Shown here piece after piece: positions 25,984 to 33,918 of a DNA stretch of 64,000 nucleotides (positions are counted from its first letter, which is position 1; every line of letters starts with the position of its first letter). The stretch is taken from NCBI GenBank assembly GCA_947380295.1, contig CANCQK010000001.1:146144-210143 (forward strand), written 5' to 3'. The DNA is from Bdellovibrionales bacterium (GTDB taxonomy: Bacteria; Bdellovibrionota; UBA1018). The notes beneath the pieces were generated by a model that searched no databases, had not been told where the DNA came from, and saw only the letters and a program-made list of their open reading frames with translations. A program made the position numbers and the translations under genes.

Positions 25984-26406
25984 TTAATTGGGTAGGATTT
26001 CAACCTCAATGCCAACTCTTTTTAAGATCTCGATTGAATCTCGAATTCGATAATCTTGAGCGTAGTAGATTTTTTTTACATTTCCCAGATTAATGAGTCT
26101 TTTCGCGCATTGCACGCAGGGGAGGTGCGTAACGAAAACAATTTTCTCGATGAATCGGGGTGCGTCGCAGTTAATGACTGCATTTTCCTCTGAGTGGAGA
26201 CATCCGCAATTTCCAGGTTCGTGTCGATCGCAGCCGTTATGGAGTCCTGTGGCATTTCCATTGTAACCCACGGCCAAGACCTTGCGGAAATCCGTGCTGG
26301 TGATTACTGTTCCAACTTGAAGGCGATGGCAGGTCGAGCGTTGGGCCAGCGAAACGGCTAGGTCTAAGTAGATCCTTTCAAAGGTGGGGCGAGGGATCGT
26401 GGTCAT
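25984..26406 (-). CDS. Deoxycytidylate (dCMP) deaminase family protein
   Basis: 140 residues of the zinc deaminase fold: H-S-E-E-N-A-V with the catalytic Glu, and P-C-V-Q-C-A-K with the two zinc Cys. An N-terminal C-D-R-H and G-C-L-H region is typical of dCMP deaminases and ComEB. Probably makes dUMP from dCMP for thymidylate synthesis. ATG 26406 overlaps the orn stop by 4 bp (ATGA), so it is translationally coupled to oligoribonuclease. Other nucleotide deaminases in the family cannot be excluded. Confidence 0.87.
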   Translation of the reverse strand: MTTIPRPTFERIYLDLAVSLAQRSTCHRLQVGTVITSTDFRKVLAVGYNGNATGLHNGCDRHEPGNCGCLHSEENAVINCDAPRFIEKIVFVTHLPCVQCAKRLINLGNVKKIYYAQDYRIRDSIEILKRVGIEVEILPN

Positions 26407-26951
26407 GGTTTTTTCTGCTCGGTCGGTAAAGGGGGAGTAACGAAGGAGAGGTAATGGCCCAACTCTCGGATGGACTCATGAATGTCGTCTACAGCTCGGT
26501 GGGCATTCTTCTTTTCAAAGCCGAGCCCATACTTCTCTCTGAAGATTTCCTTAAACGAGCTGACGTCAATAAGTCGATAGTGAAGGAGTTTGGCGAATTC
26601 GGGCATGTATCGGTCGATAAATCGACGGTCGTTTCCAACGGAGTTGCCAGCCAGAACAATTCGGTCTTTTAAGTCGAAGTGTCGGCGGGCTAGAGCGATG
26701 AGTTCAGCCTCGACTTGGGCAAGTGGCTTGCCGCCTGGAACGGCCGCGGTAAGTCCGCTTTCTCCATGGGTTTTCTTGCACCACTCGTTCATTCGGTCGA
26801 GAACGCTCTGGGGTTGGTAGACGACAGTCTGGTATTCGTCGAGGGTGTTAAAATTGAGATCTGTAACGACCACTGCAACCTCAAGAATTGAGTCCGCAAC
26901 GTCGTCGAGGCCTGTCATTTCGAGGTCGACCCAAAAAAACCGCTTTGCCAT
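26403..26951 (-). CDS. orn: Oligoribonuclease
   Basis: 182 residues. DEDDh 3'-5' exonuclease that degrades 2-5-nt RNAs and pGpG. W-V-D-L-E-M-T-G-L-D has the first Asp and Glu, then A-G-N-S-V-G-N-D-R-R-F and H-R-A-V-D-D-I at the end with the catalytic His and Asp. ATG 26951 with AGGAGA five bases upstream; six further codons upstream are not conserved. Divergent from fusA; followed by the dCMP deaminase gene. Confidence 0.95.
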   Translation of the reverse strand: MAKRFFWVDLEMTGLDDVADSILEVAVVVTDLNFNTLDEYQTVVYQPQSVLDRMNEWCKKTHGESGLTAAVPGGKPLAQVEAELIALARRHFDLKDRIVLAGNSVGNDRRFIDRYMPEFAKLLHYRLIDVSSFKEIFREKYGLGFEKKNAHRAVDDIHESIRELGHYLSFVTPPLPTEQKKP

Positions 26952-27007
26952 GATGTTCTCCTGGGGCAAGAGTATAGATTAATTTCCGCCGTTTTTAAAG
27001 AAATCAC

Positions 27008-27037
27008 TTGATTAAATCGATCATTTTTGGCTAAACT
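27008..27037 (+). promoter_or_regulatory. Possible fusA promoter
   Basis: TTGATT (27008-27013), 18-bp spacer, TAAACT (27032-27037), 33 bases before the fusA ATG. Four matches in each box, so only moderate. Confidence 0.4.
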
Positions 27038-27070
27038 CCCACACACGTTTTAGTAAGGAGAATAGGTTTC

Positions 27071-29173
27071 ATGGGTCGCATTTCAACAGATAAAGTTCGT
27101 AATATCGGGATTTCTGCGCATATTGACTCGGGTAAAACTACCCTATCAGAGCGCATCCTTTTCTATACCAAAAGAATTCATAAGATTGAGGAAGTTAAAG
27201 GCAAGTCGGGCGTTGGCGCGACGATGGACTTTATGGACCTCGAGCGTGAAAAGGGAATCACCATTCAGTCCGCTGCTACTTATTGTGAGTGGAAGGACTA
27301 CAACGTTAACTTGATTGACACTCCCGGTCACGTCGACTTCACTATTGAAGTTGAGCGCTCCTTGCGTGTTTTGGACGGCGCCGTTTTGGTGCTCTGCTCT
27401 GTGGCAGGCGTTCAATCCCAGTCGATCACCGTCGACCGACAAATGAAACGTTACAAAGTTCCTCGCATCTGTTTCATCAATAAGATGGACCGTGCGGGTG
27501 CTAATCCATTCCGCGGTGTGACGATGCTTCGTGAGAAGTTGTCACACAATGCTCATTTGATTACTTATCCGATCGGCGCTGAAGACCAATTTAAGGGTAT
27601 GGTTGACCTGGTCACCATGAAGGCCTTTTATTTTGACGGCGACAATGGCGAAAAAATCCGAGAAGAAGCAATTCCAGCTGATATTCAAGACGAGTGCGTG
27701 AAGTACCGTGAAGAGCTGATCGCTGCTGTCGGTGAATTCGACGAAGTGGTTGGTAACAAATACCTCGAAGGCCAAGCTCCTACCGTAGACGAGCTGAGAC
27801 TCGCAATCCGCAAGGCAACTTTGAGCTTGAACTTCACCCCGGTCATGACTGGTTCCGCTTACAAGAACAAAGGCGTTCAGTTGCTTTTGGATGCAGTGAC
27901 TTATTACCTTCCAAGCCCAGGCGAGAAGGAAAATATCGCTCTCGACCAAAACAATGGCGAAGCAAAGCTCGTCCTCAAATCCGACTCAAGTCTCCCATTT
28001 GTTGGCTTGGCGTTCAAATTGGACGAAGGTCGTTACGGTCAGCTCACTTACATGCGAATTTATCAAGGCACCGTGAAAAAGGGTGACGTGATCTTTAATT
28101 CTGCTAACGACAAGAAGGTTAAAGTTCCTCGTTTGGTGCAGATGCATGCGGACGAGATGACCGACATTGAAGAAGCACAGGCCGGCGATATCGTCGCCAT
28201 GTTCGGTGTGGATTGCGCCTCCGGTGATACATTCACGGATGGGACGATCAAGTACACGATGACCTCTATGTTCATTCCTAATGCCGTGATTTCCTTGGCA
28301 ATTGCCCCTAAGGATAAGGGCGGACAGAACAACTTCTCTAAGGCTTTGAATAAGTTCACCAAGGAAGATCCTACATTCCGCGTGCACCGAGACGAAGAGT
28401 CTGCTCAAACCATCATTAGCGGGATGGGCGAACTTCACTTGGAAATTTATTGCGAGCGAATCAAGCGCGAATACGCTTGTGAAGTCGTCGTCGGTAAGCC
28501 TCAGGTTGCTTTCCGCGAAACCATCACTAAGCGCGGTGACTTCAACTACACCCATAAAAAACAAACCGGCGGCTCAGGCCAGTTCGGTAAAGTTGTTGGG
28601 TTTATTGAGCCGCTGCCATCCGATGCTGCAGTCAACTACGAATTTGTTGACGATATCACTGGCGGATCGATTCCTCGTGAATTTATCCCTGCTTGCGATA
28701 AGGGTTTTCAAGAAGCCGTCAAAGAAGGCCGCTTGATTGGATTCCCAATCGTGGGTGTGAGAGCGGTGATCAACGATGGTGCTTACCATGACGTCGACTC
28801 CTCGGAGCAGGCGTTCAAAACTGCATCTCTCATGGCTTTCCGAGAAGCTTATGAGAAGGCAGGTGCAACCATTCTTGAGCCAATCATGAAGCTCGAAACC
28901 CAGGCTCCAGAAGAGTTCCAGGGTTCGGTCATGGGTCAAATTAATCAGCGCCGTGGGATGATTTCCAACAGCATGACGAACGAAGGCTATGCGATCATCG
29001 AAGCCGAAGTTCCGCTCAGTGAAATGTTTGGTTACTCTACGGACCTTCGTTCTGCTACTCAAGGTAAGGGCGAGTTCACCATGGAATTCTTGAAGTATTC
29101 TCCAGTTCCTCGGAACGTTCAGGAAGATATGATCAAGAAACATCAGGAGAAGAAGGCTAAAGAAGGAAAGTAA
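27071..29173 (+). CDS. fusA: Elongation factor G (SpdEFG1/mitochondrial-type)
   Basis: 700 residues. Ribosomal translocase GTPase. G1 A-H-I-D-S-G-K-T-T carries Ser where most bacterial EF-G have Ala, as in mitochondrial EF-G1 and the SpdEFG1 group of spirochaetes, planctomycetes and deltaproteobacteria. G3 D-T-P-G-H-V-D-F, G4 N-K-M-D-R-A-G, domain [10 protein letters not shown] and a domain V ending in M-I-K-K-H are intact. AAGGAG is ten bases before ATG. No rpsL, rpsG or tuf beside it, as expected for a second type of fusA rather than the str operon copy. The GC-rich third positions suggest high expression. Confidence 0.95.
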   Translation: MGRISTDKVRNIGISAHIDSGKTTLSERILFYTKRIHKIEEVKGKSGVGATMDFMDLEREKGITIQSAATYCEWKDYNVNLIDTPGHVDFTIEVERSLRVLDGAVLVLCSVAGVQSQSITVDRQMKRYKVPRICFINKMDRAGANPFRGVTMLREKLSHNAHLITYPIGAEDQFKGMVDLVTMKAFYFDGDNGEKIREEAIPADIQDECVKYREELIAAVGEFDEVVGNKYLEGQAPTVDELRLAIRKATLSLNFTPVMTGSAYKNKGVQLLLDAVTYYLPSPGEKENIALDQNNGEAKLVLKSDSSLPFVGLAFKLDEGRYGQLTYMRIYQGTVKKGDVIFNSANDKKVKVPRLVQMHADEMTDIEEAQAGDIVAMFGVDCASGDTFTDGTIKYTMTSMFIPNAVISLAIAPKDKGGQNNFSKALNKFTKEDPTFRVHRDEESAQTIISGMGELHLEIYCERIKREYACEVVVGKPQVAFRETITKRGDFNYTHKKQTGGSGQFGKVVGFIEPLPSDAAVNYEFVDDITGGSIPREFIPACDKGFQEAVKEGRLIGFPIVGVRAVINDGAYHDVDSSEQAFKTASLMAFREAYEKAGATILEPIMKLETQAPEEFQGSVMGQINQRRGMISNSMTNEGYAIIEAEVPLSEMFGYSTDLRSATQGKGEFTMEFLKYSPVPRNVQEDMIKKHQEKKAKEGK

Positions 29174-29175
29174 GA

Positions 29176-29547
29176 ATGCAAACTCTCGTAACTGTCATCC
29201 ATGTCATCACATGCGTTCTTTTGGTTCTGGTGATTCTGATCCAGTCGGGTAAGGGAGCTGAGATCAGCACCTCACTGGGTGGATCGAGCCAGACCGTTTT
29301 TGGTAGTTCGGGAGGAGCAACTTTCTTAACACGATTCACGTCGGGCGCTGCTGCCGTCTTTTTTGTAACCTCTTTGTTACTCACTGCTTTGGGTGGAGAA
29401 TCGCGAAAGAGTTTATTTGAAGGCGTAGCAGTTCCTGCTACCCAAAATTCGGGTCCCGTATCGGGTGGTGCAGTTGGGGCTTCTCCAAGTCCCTCCGCTT
29501 CTCCTAGTGTGGTCGCCTCTCCAGCTGCTGAGGCTGCGAAGAACTAA
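29176..29547 (+). CDS. secG: SecG protein-export channel subunit
   Basis: 123 residues. Two membrane helices (about 3-22 and 52-72) around a Gly/Ser loop with I-Q-S-G-K-G-A-E and F-G-S-S-G-G-A-T-F-L, the SecG signature. Stabilises SecYEG during Sec export, which the many signal-peptide proteins in this window need. The C-terminal tail (about 85-123) is Pro/Ser/Ala-rich. It starts two bases after the fusA stop, with its ribosome site within fusA, and ends in two hairpins. Confidence 0.93.
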   Translation: MQTLVTVIHVITCVLLVLVILIQSGKGAEISTSLGGSSQTVFGSSGGATFLTRFTSGAAAVFFVTSLLLTALGGESRKSLFEGVAVPATQNSGPVSGGAVGASPSPSASPSVVASPAAEAAKN

Positions 29548-29550
29548 GAG

Positions 29551-29635
29551 TCTGCTCAAAAGAGCAGAAGTGAATCAGTGAGAGTCTGTCAGTTTAAAAA
29601 AGCTCTGAGATTAACTTCTCAGGGCTTTTTTTGTT
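29551..29635 (+). terminator. Tandem hairpins ending fusA-secG
   Basis: The first hairpin TCTGCTC-AAAA-GAGCAGA (29551-29568) is short. The second, GCTCTGAGA (29602-29610) with TCTCAGGGC (29617-29625), is flanked by an A-run and TTTTTTTGTTTT, a strong intrinsic terminator. Confidence 0.88.
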
Positions 29636-29659
29636 TTCACGGGCTCTTTATTTATTTGA

Positions 29660-29688
29660 TTCACGGTTCTCTCAATTCGTAATAGAAT
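29660..29688 (+). promoter_or_regulatory. Possible promoter of the kinase-protease operon
   Basis: TTCACG (29660-29665), 17-bp spacer, TAGAAT (29683-29688). The -10 matches five of six. The start point would fall close to the GTG at 29697. Confidence 0.4.
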
Positions 29689-29696
29689 GGAATAAA

Positions 29697-30725
29697 GTGA
29701 AACACTATAATTTTTTAAAACTTGGGATTTTGTGCATGGTCGCGGCTGGGCTTCCGGGTTGGAGCTGTTCAGCTTTTGCTGACACGCTGTATCATGGTGT
29801 TAGATTTGATCGTGAAGTCTTCGATTTAATCCAGTCTGGATTTCTTCAAGAGGCCCTTTGGGCTTCCAGCGAGGCAGGAAACAAACAGGGGCATGACATT
29901 CTTGAAAAAGAAATTGAGGAGATTCTGAAAAGGACTCCTTATGACGGAGTGTCCACTGACTTAGGGCGTGCTGTACCTAGGGCAGTACTGAAGTTTCCTG
30001 GCGGGATTAGTGCGATATTTACACCCACAGGTGGAGATAAGTTTGCGGGGCTTCGTGTTTATTCTTGCGCTAGCTGCGAGGTGGCGGCCTACAAGTTTGA
30101 CCGAGCCTTTGCGTTGAATATCGTTCCTGTGACGGTGCTGCGATCCGTTCCGCGATCCGAGTTGAATATTGATCCTGAGACGGTGACTCGATCCGTTGCT
30201 CGCCGTCCCGAGAATGGAGCTGAGTTAGGATCGGTCCAATACTCTTTTCAGCGACCTCTTCATTCAGGAGAAGGAAAAGACACTTATAGTTTTATCAAAA
30301 TGACCTTTCTTGACTATGTTTCGGGGAACAGTGATCGTAACGCGAGAAGTTGGAGTTACTGGAGAGATGGCCATCGAGTGATTGCAACTGACCACGGAAT
30401 GGCTTTCCGTAAGGGTGATTTTGCGTGTGAGGAGTTTGAAGGAACTCATTTTAAAGGGATTTTTGCAGTGGAGAGAGATCCAGATTCTCATTTGTTTAAA
30501 CGAGGACGTGAGATTTCTTCGGTCCTCAGAGCGATTGACCCTGTTTTGCAGGATCGAATCTTTGCCTGGTTGGCTGAGGATTTACGGAAAGAGTTTGAAT
30601 CCGTTTCGGTCGATGAGCGCGATCTTGGGCGCATGACAAAACGCTTCCTTAATGTTCAGCGACTTTTGTCTAATCAAGAGAGTGAAATCGTTCAGACTTG
30701 TAAAATTCGCTACTGGAAGAATTAG
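29697..30725 (+). CDS. Exported PI3/4K/HipA/Fam20-like kinase-fold protein
   Basis: 342 residues from GTG 29697. Signal peptide 1-28 (cleavage near S-A-F-A-D). The rest shows the atypical kinase order of bacterial PI3/4-kinase and HipA/Fam20-type proteins: A-I-F-T-P, Glu128 in S-C-E-V-A-A-Y-K-F-D-R, N-I-V-P-V-T-V, D-Y-V-S-G-N-S-D-R-N (Asp213) and A-T-D-H-G-M-A-F (Asp232). The usual Lys of the F-K-P strand is Thr109, and the Asn after the catalytic loop is Ser218, so activity may be altered or lost. A 16-codon tandem duplication lies at 140-173. Twelve bp ahead of the Ulp1-like protease gene. A host-directed kinase or pseudokinase is inferred. Confidence 0.7.
   Translation: MKHYNFLKLGILCMVAAGLPGWSCSAFADTLYHGVRFDREVFDLIQSGFLQEALWASSEAGNKQGHDILEKEIEEILKRTPYDGVSTDLGRAVPRAVLKFPGGISAIFTPTGGDKFAGLRVYSCASCEVAAYKFDRAFALNIVPVTVLRSVPRSELNIDPETVTRSVARRPENGAELGSVQYSFQRPLHSGEGKDTYSFIKMTFLDYVSGNSDRNARSWSYWRDGHRVIATDHGMAFRKGDFACEEFEGTHFKGIFAVERDPDSHLFKRGREISSVLRAIDPVLQDRIFAWLAEDLRKEFESVSVDERDLGRMTKRFLNVQRLLSNQESEIVQTCKIRYWKN
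30114..30209 (+). repeat. 48-bp tandem duplication inside the kinase-like gene
   Basis: Units 30114-30161 and 30162-30209 each code 16 residues beginning L-N-I-x-P-x-T-V-x-R-S-V. The DNA copies share most positions, including GACGGTG and CGATCCGTT. The insert follows the helix carrying the family's conserved Glu. Confidence 0.75.
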
Positions 30726-30736
30726 GGAAACTTTAC

Positions 30737-32758
30737 ATGTGGAGATACGGAAATCGGTTTTCTCGATGGCTTTGGATTTCATCAGTGGGAATCCTGTGGA
30801 TGCCAGCCTCAGTCTTTTCGGAGGGCGGCTATCTACGTAAGCCCCCCGGGGATCAACTGACACACAGTCGAGAGAAGATCAAGCACTACGGGAGCCAAGT
30901 TTCGAAACTCGAAGGCCAACAGAGGCTTCTGGAGAAACGCCTTTCAAAGGAGACCGCCCGTCTCAATCAATCTCAAGCTACGCTGGATGCTGTGAACCAG
31001 GATCTTGCTGTGGCGCGCGAACGGCGGAGTAGGGGAGGCCAAGGTCTTGGAGGGAAATCTGAACAGGACCTAGGAGCCTTGAGTTCCAGGGCAGCCGAAA
31101 TTGAAGCGGATATCTTTCAGAGTGTGTTGCTGGTTTCTGGGCTCGAGGAGGACATAAAAAGGAAATATCAAGAGCTTGCAGTCATGCTGGATCAAGTTGA
31201 CAAATGGACTCGCAGAAATACTCAAGCCGGGCAGGCCTTGGAGGATAGCAAAATTGCGGTTCAACTCGCTGTGGGGCCTTCTCAGGTTGGAGGATCGAGG
31301 GGTGACACTTGTTTGAAGTCATATCCGGGTGTGTTGAGCAGTACTGCCCAGAATAGCTTGGCCGACGCTCAAAAGGTCCTCAGGTGTGCTGCAACTGGAG
31401 GTACAAATGGAGTGTCTTGCACTCGGAATAGTGAGTTGAAGAGTGATGTTGTGGGCGGGCAAGCTGATCTGAGCTTGGGCTCGATTCACAATCCACCTCG
31501 AACAGGCACCAGAGTCGAGCACCCAGCATTGGCTGAGTTGGAAAGTTTGAAGCGTGAGGTGGCAGAGCTTCGTCCCCGAGTGAATGAGCTACTCAAACAG
31601 GCGCCTCCCGTCAACTCTGAGAATCCTGAAGTGAGGAGACGTCAACAAGAGCTGCGCGATCGATATGAGGCTCAAAACCCCTTGTTTGGACGCTCTGCAG
31701 ACCTTCAGGTTCAAGTGGGTCGAAAGCTCAATCAGATTGCAAGGGATCCTATTGCTCTCAATCAGTTTGTTTTGAGATCTCAGGATCGATCGGCTCAGAT
31801 TGAGCGGCTGGATGAGGTGATCCAACAATCAGCAAGTATCGATCCTCTGGCTCGGTTGAGTGCGATTGCGCGAATGACTGATGTTTCGCCAAATGCCGCA
31901 TTTGGGAGATTTTTGGACAAATTTTCTGAAATGAGTCTGAGTGCTCTGACTGAACGGATCAGGCCATTGCCAGTCAGGGCGCAACAAGTCTTGTTCCGGA
32001 TTCATGCTGAAGCGGGACTGCCCAAGGCATGGGAACGGAGGGGAATTCTCCAGAATAGTGCAGTTTCACTTTTCACTGGGTCGGACCTCAGCCCCGGAAG
32101 TGCGAGTCCGAAGGGGTGGTTGAGGGCCGAAGAAGGGCAACTTCACTACGATCTGTTCCAGCGGAATCTCAGTCAGCAAGCATGGATGAGTCCGGCGGTC
32201 TACGCCGCTAAGATAGGAGAGGGTCTCCTCAATGAGGAGTCGTTCAAAACGATTGCACGTGAAGCAGGTAGTCAGCTGCAACAAGGAAAGTCTCTCGCAA
32301 CGGTTGTGGTAGGGAGTGGTGCTCATTGGGTGACTTTGGTTTTGGATCAAGCCCATAGGAAAGTAACCACTTTGGATCCCATGGGTGAGAGCAGCTTTTT
32401 CAAACCTGAACAACAGCGTCAAATCGCTCGATGGCTTGAGCCAGCTTTTGGAGGAACAGGGTCGCTCGTAACGGAGTTGATTCCCACTGGGCAGCAGAGA
32501 GACTCGTATAACTGTATGATTTTTTCTCTATTGAATGCCCATCAGATTGCGAAGCGCGCTGATCATGAGGCTTATCAAGAAGTCACGGCGAGTCTTGATC
32601 GGGGTGCTCTGCGGACCTATGATGACATTCAGCGCATCGGTGAACGTGGAGAGCGCAGACCCATTCCTGGTGAGGGGTATGATCAATCTCGATATCTTGA
32701 ATTTATGAATTCATTCCGTGCAAAGACGCTAGAGCTGGGAAGGCAGTGGCAGGAGTAA
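30737..32758 (+). CDS. Exported Ulp1-like (CE clan, C48) cysteine protease
   Basis: 673 residues. Signal peptide 1-29 (cleavage near V-F-S-E). Residues 40-165 form a long coiled coil; 170-260 is a low-complexity linker with two Cys pairs; 260-430 is helical. The C-terminal 160 residues carry G-A-H-W-V-T-L-V-L (His530), T-T-L-D-P-M-G (Asp547), Gln587 and Cys593 in D-S-Y-N-C-M-I-F. His-Asp spacing (17) and Gln-Cys spacing (6) equal those of yeast Ulp1 (His514, Asp531, Gln574, Cys580). Such enzymes cleave SUMO, NEDD8 or ubiquitin, or acetylate as YopJ does. Start codon ATG 30737, twelve bp after the kinase-like gene, so one operon. A eukaryotic target is likely but inferred. Confidence 0.83.
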   Translation: MWRYGNRFSRWLWISSVGILWMPASVFSEGGYLRKPPGDQLTHSREKIKHYGSQVSKLEGQQRLLEKRLSKETARLNQSQATLDAVNQDLAVARERRSRGGQGLGGKSEQDLGALSSRAAEIEADIFQSVLLVSGLEEDIKRKYQELAVMLDQVDKWTRRNTQAGQALEDSKIAVQLAVGPSQVGGSRGDTCLKSYPGVLSSTAQNSLADAQKVLRCAATGGTNGVSCTRNSELKSDVVGGQADLSLGSIHNPPRTGTRVEHPALAELESLKREVAELRPRVNELLKQAPPVNSENPEVRRRQQELRDRYEAQNPLFGRSADLQVQVGRKLNQIARDPIALNQFVLRSQDRSAQIERLDEVIQQSASIDPLARLSAIARMTDVSPNAAFGRFLDKFSEMSLSALTERIRPLPVRAQQVLFRIHAEAGLPKAWERRGILQNSAVSLFTGSDLSPGSASPKGWLRAEEGQLHYDLFQRNLSQQAWMSPAVYAAKIGEGLLNEESFKTIAREAGSQLQQGKSLATVVVGSGAHWVTLVLDQAHRKVTTLDPMGESSFFKPEQQRQIARWLEPAFGGTGSLVTELIPTGQQRDSYNCMIFSLLNAHQIAKRADHEAYQEVTASLDRGALRTYDDIQRIGERGERRPIPGEGYDQSRYLEFMNSFRAKTLELGRQWQE

Positions 32759-32814
32759 AGTTAATTTCTGAGGGTTAGCCACTTCTGGCTTCAAATTCGC
32801 ATCTTCCTTTTGAG

Positions 32815-33918
32815 ATGATGCGAGTAGCGATGTTAGCGCCATTGTATGAAAGTGTTCCACCTCTTCTTTATGGAGGCACGGAGCGTGTCGTAGCCAATCT
32901 TTGCGAGGGTTTGACAGATCTCGGCGTTGAAGTCGTGCTGTTTGCGTCGGGAGACTCGCATGCGCGAGGTCAACTCGTGCCAGTTACCGAGCAGGCTCTT
33001 AGATTGAGAAAGCCTCCAGCACTCGAGCCTAACGCGTATCACTTGCGAATGCTGGCTCAGGTCGCCGAGCAGGCAAGTGAGTTTGATGTGATTCATAACC
33101 ACAATGACTATTGGATGCTTCCGCTGCATCAATTAGCTCAAACTCCTGTTTTAACGACCCTCCACGGGCGGATGGACATTCACGAAGTTCAACAGGCTTT
33201 TCTTTCTTATCCACATGGGAACTATGTCTCGATCAGTGATGCGCAAAGGTTGCCCATGCCGCAGCTGAACTGGGTAGGAACCGTTTATAACGGGCTGAAT
33301 TTACAGGGACTCAAATTTAAAGAGCAGCCAGGGGAGTATCTTGCATTCTTAGGGAGGATCAGTCCTGAGAAGTGTCCCCATTGGGCGATCGAAATAGCTC
33401 ATCGAGCGGGGATTCCACTGAAGATTGCGGCCAAGATCGAGGGACGGCAAAATGAGCAGTACTTTGAAGATCAAATTAAGCCGCACTTGGATGGCAAATC
33501 AGTCGAATTCATCGGGGAGATTTCAGAGCGCGAAAAGTCTGACTTTTTGGGCAACGCGATGGCCTTACTTTTTCCAATCGATTGGCCTGAGCCGTTTGGA
33601 TTAGTGATGACTGAAGCTCTTGCCTGCGGCACCCCTGTATTGGCGCGGCCCTGTGGATCAGTGCCGGAAATTTTAGAAAATGGGATCACAGGATATGCTC
33701 ACTCGAAAATTTCGGTTTTGGCCAAGCTAGTCAAAAAAATTCCCAATATCAGTCGCAGGGGATGTCGGGAGTGGGTTGAGGCTCGATTTTCAATTCAACG
33801 CATGGCGGAGGAATATCTCCATGTCTACCGACATGTCGCCAGAAAAAGGCACGACTCCTATAGTCATCGACGGAATTTCATACATCCCGTCGAGCGCTCT
33901 GCTGAGCGGGATCTCTAA
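32815..33918 (+). CDS. Glycosyltransferase family 4
   Basis: 367 residues, GT-B fold. The N-terminal acceptor domain has Y-G-G-T-E-R-V-V-A-N-L and V-I-H-N-H-N-D-Y; the donor domain has F-L-G-R-I-S-P-E-K and the E-x7-E signature in P-F-G-L-V-M-T-E-A-L-A-C-G-T-P-V. Transfers a sugar from a nucleotide donor; substrate unknown. The last 33 codons overlap the debranching-enzyme gene by 98 bp. The pair GT4 plus amylo-alpha-1,6-glucosidase recurs in other bacteria, probably for a glucan or compatible solute. Confidence 0.88.
   Translation: MMRVAMLAPLYESVPPLLYGGTERVVANLCEGLTDLGVEVVLFASGDSHARGQLVPVTEQALRLRKPPALEPNAYHLRMLAQVAEQASEFDVIHNHNDYWMLPLHQLAQTPVLTTLHGRMDIHEVQQAFLSYPHGNYVSISDAQRLPMPQLNWVGTVYNGLNLQGLKFKEQPGEYLAFLGRISPEKCPHWAIEIAHRAGIPLKIAAKIEGRQNEQYFEDQIKPHLDGKSVEFIGEISEREKSDFLGNAMALLFPIDWPEPFGLVMTEALACGTPVLARPCGSVPEILENGITGYAHSKISVLAKLVKKIPNISRRGCREWVEARFSIQRMAEEYLHVYRHVARKRHDSYSHRRNFIHPVERSAERDL

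Noticed and set aside
27123..29143. Several long open frames antisense or out of frame within fusA
   Set aside because: All are shadows of a highly conserved fusA with biased third positions; none has a domain or ribosome site.
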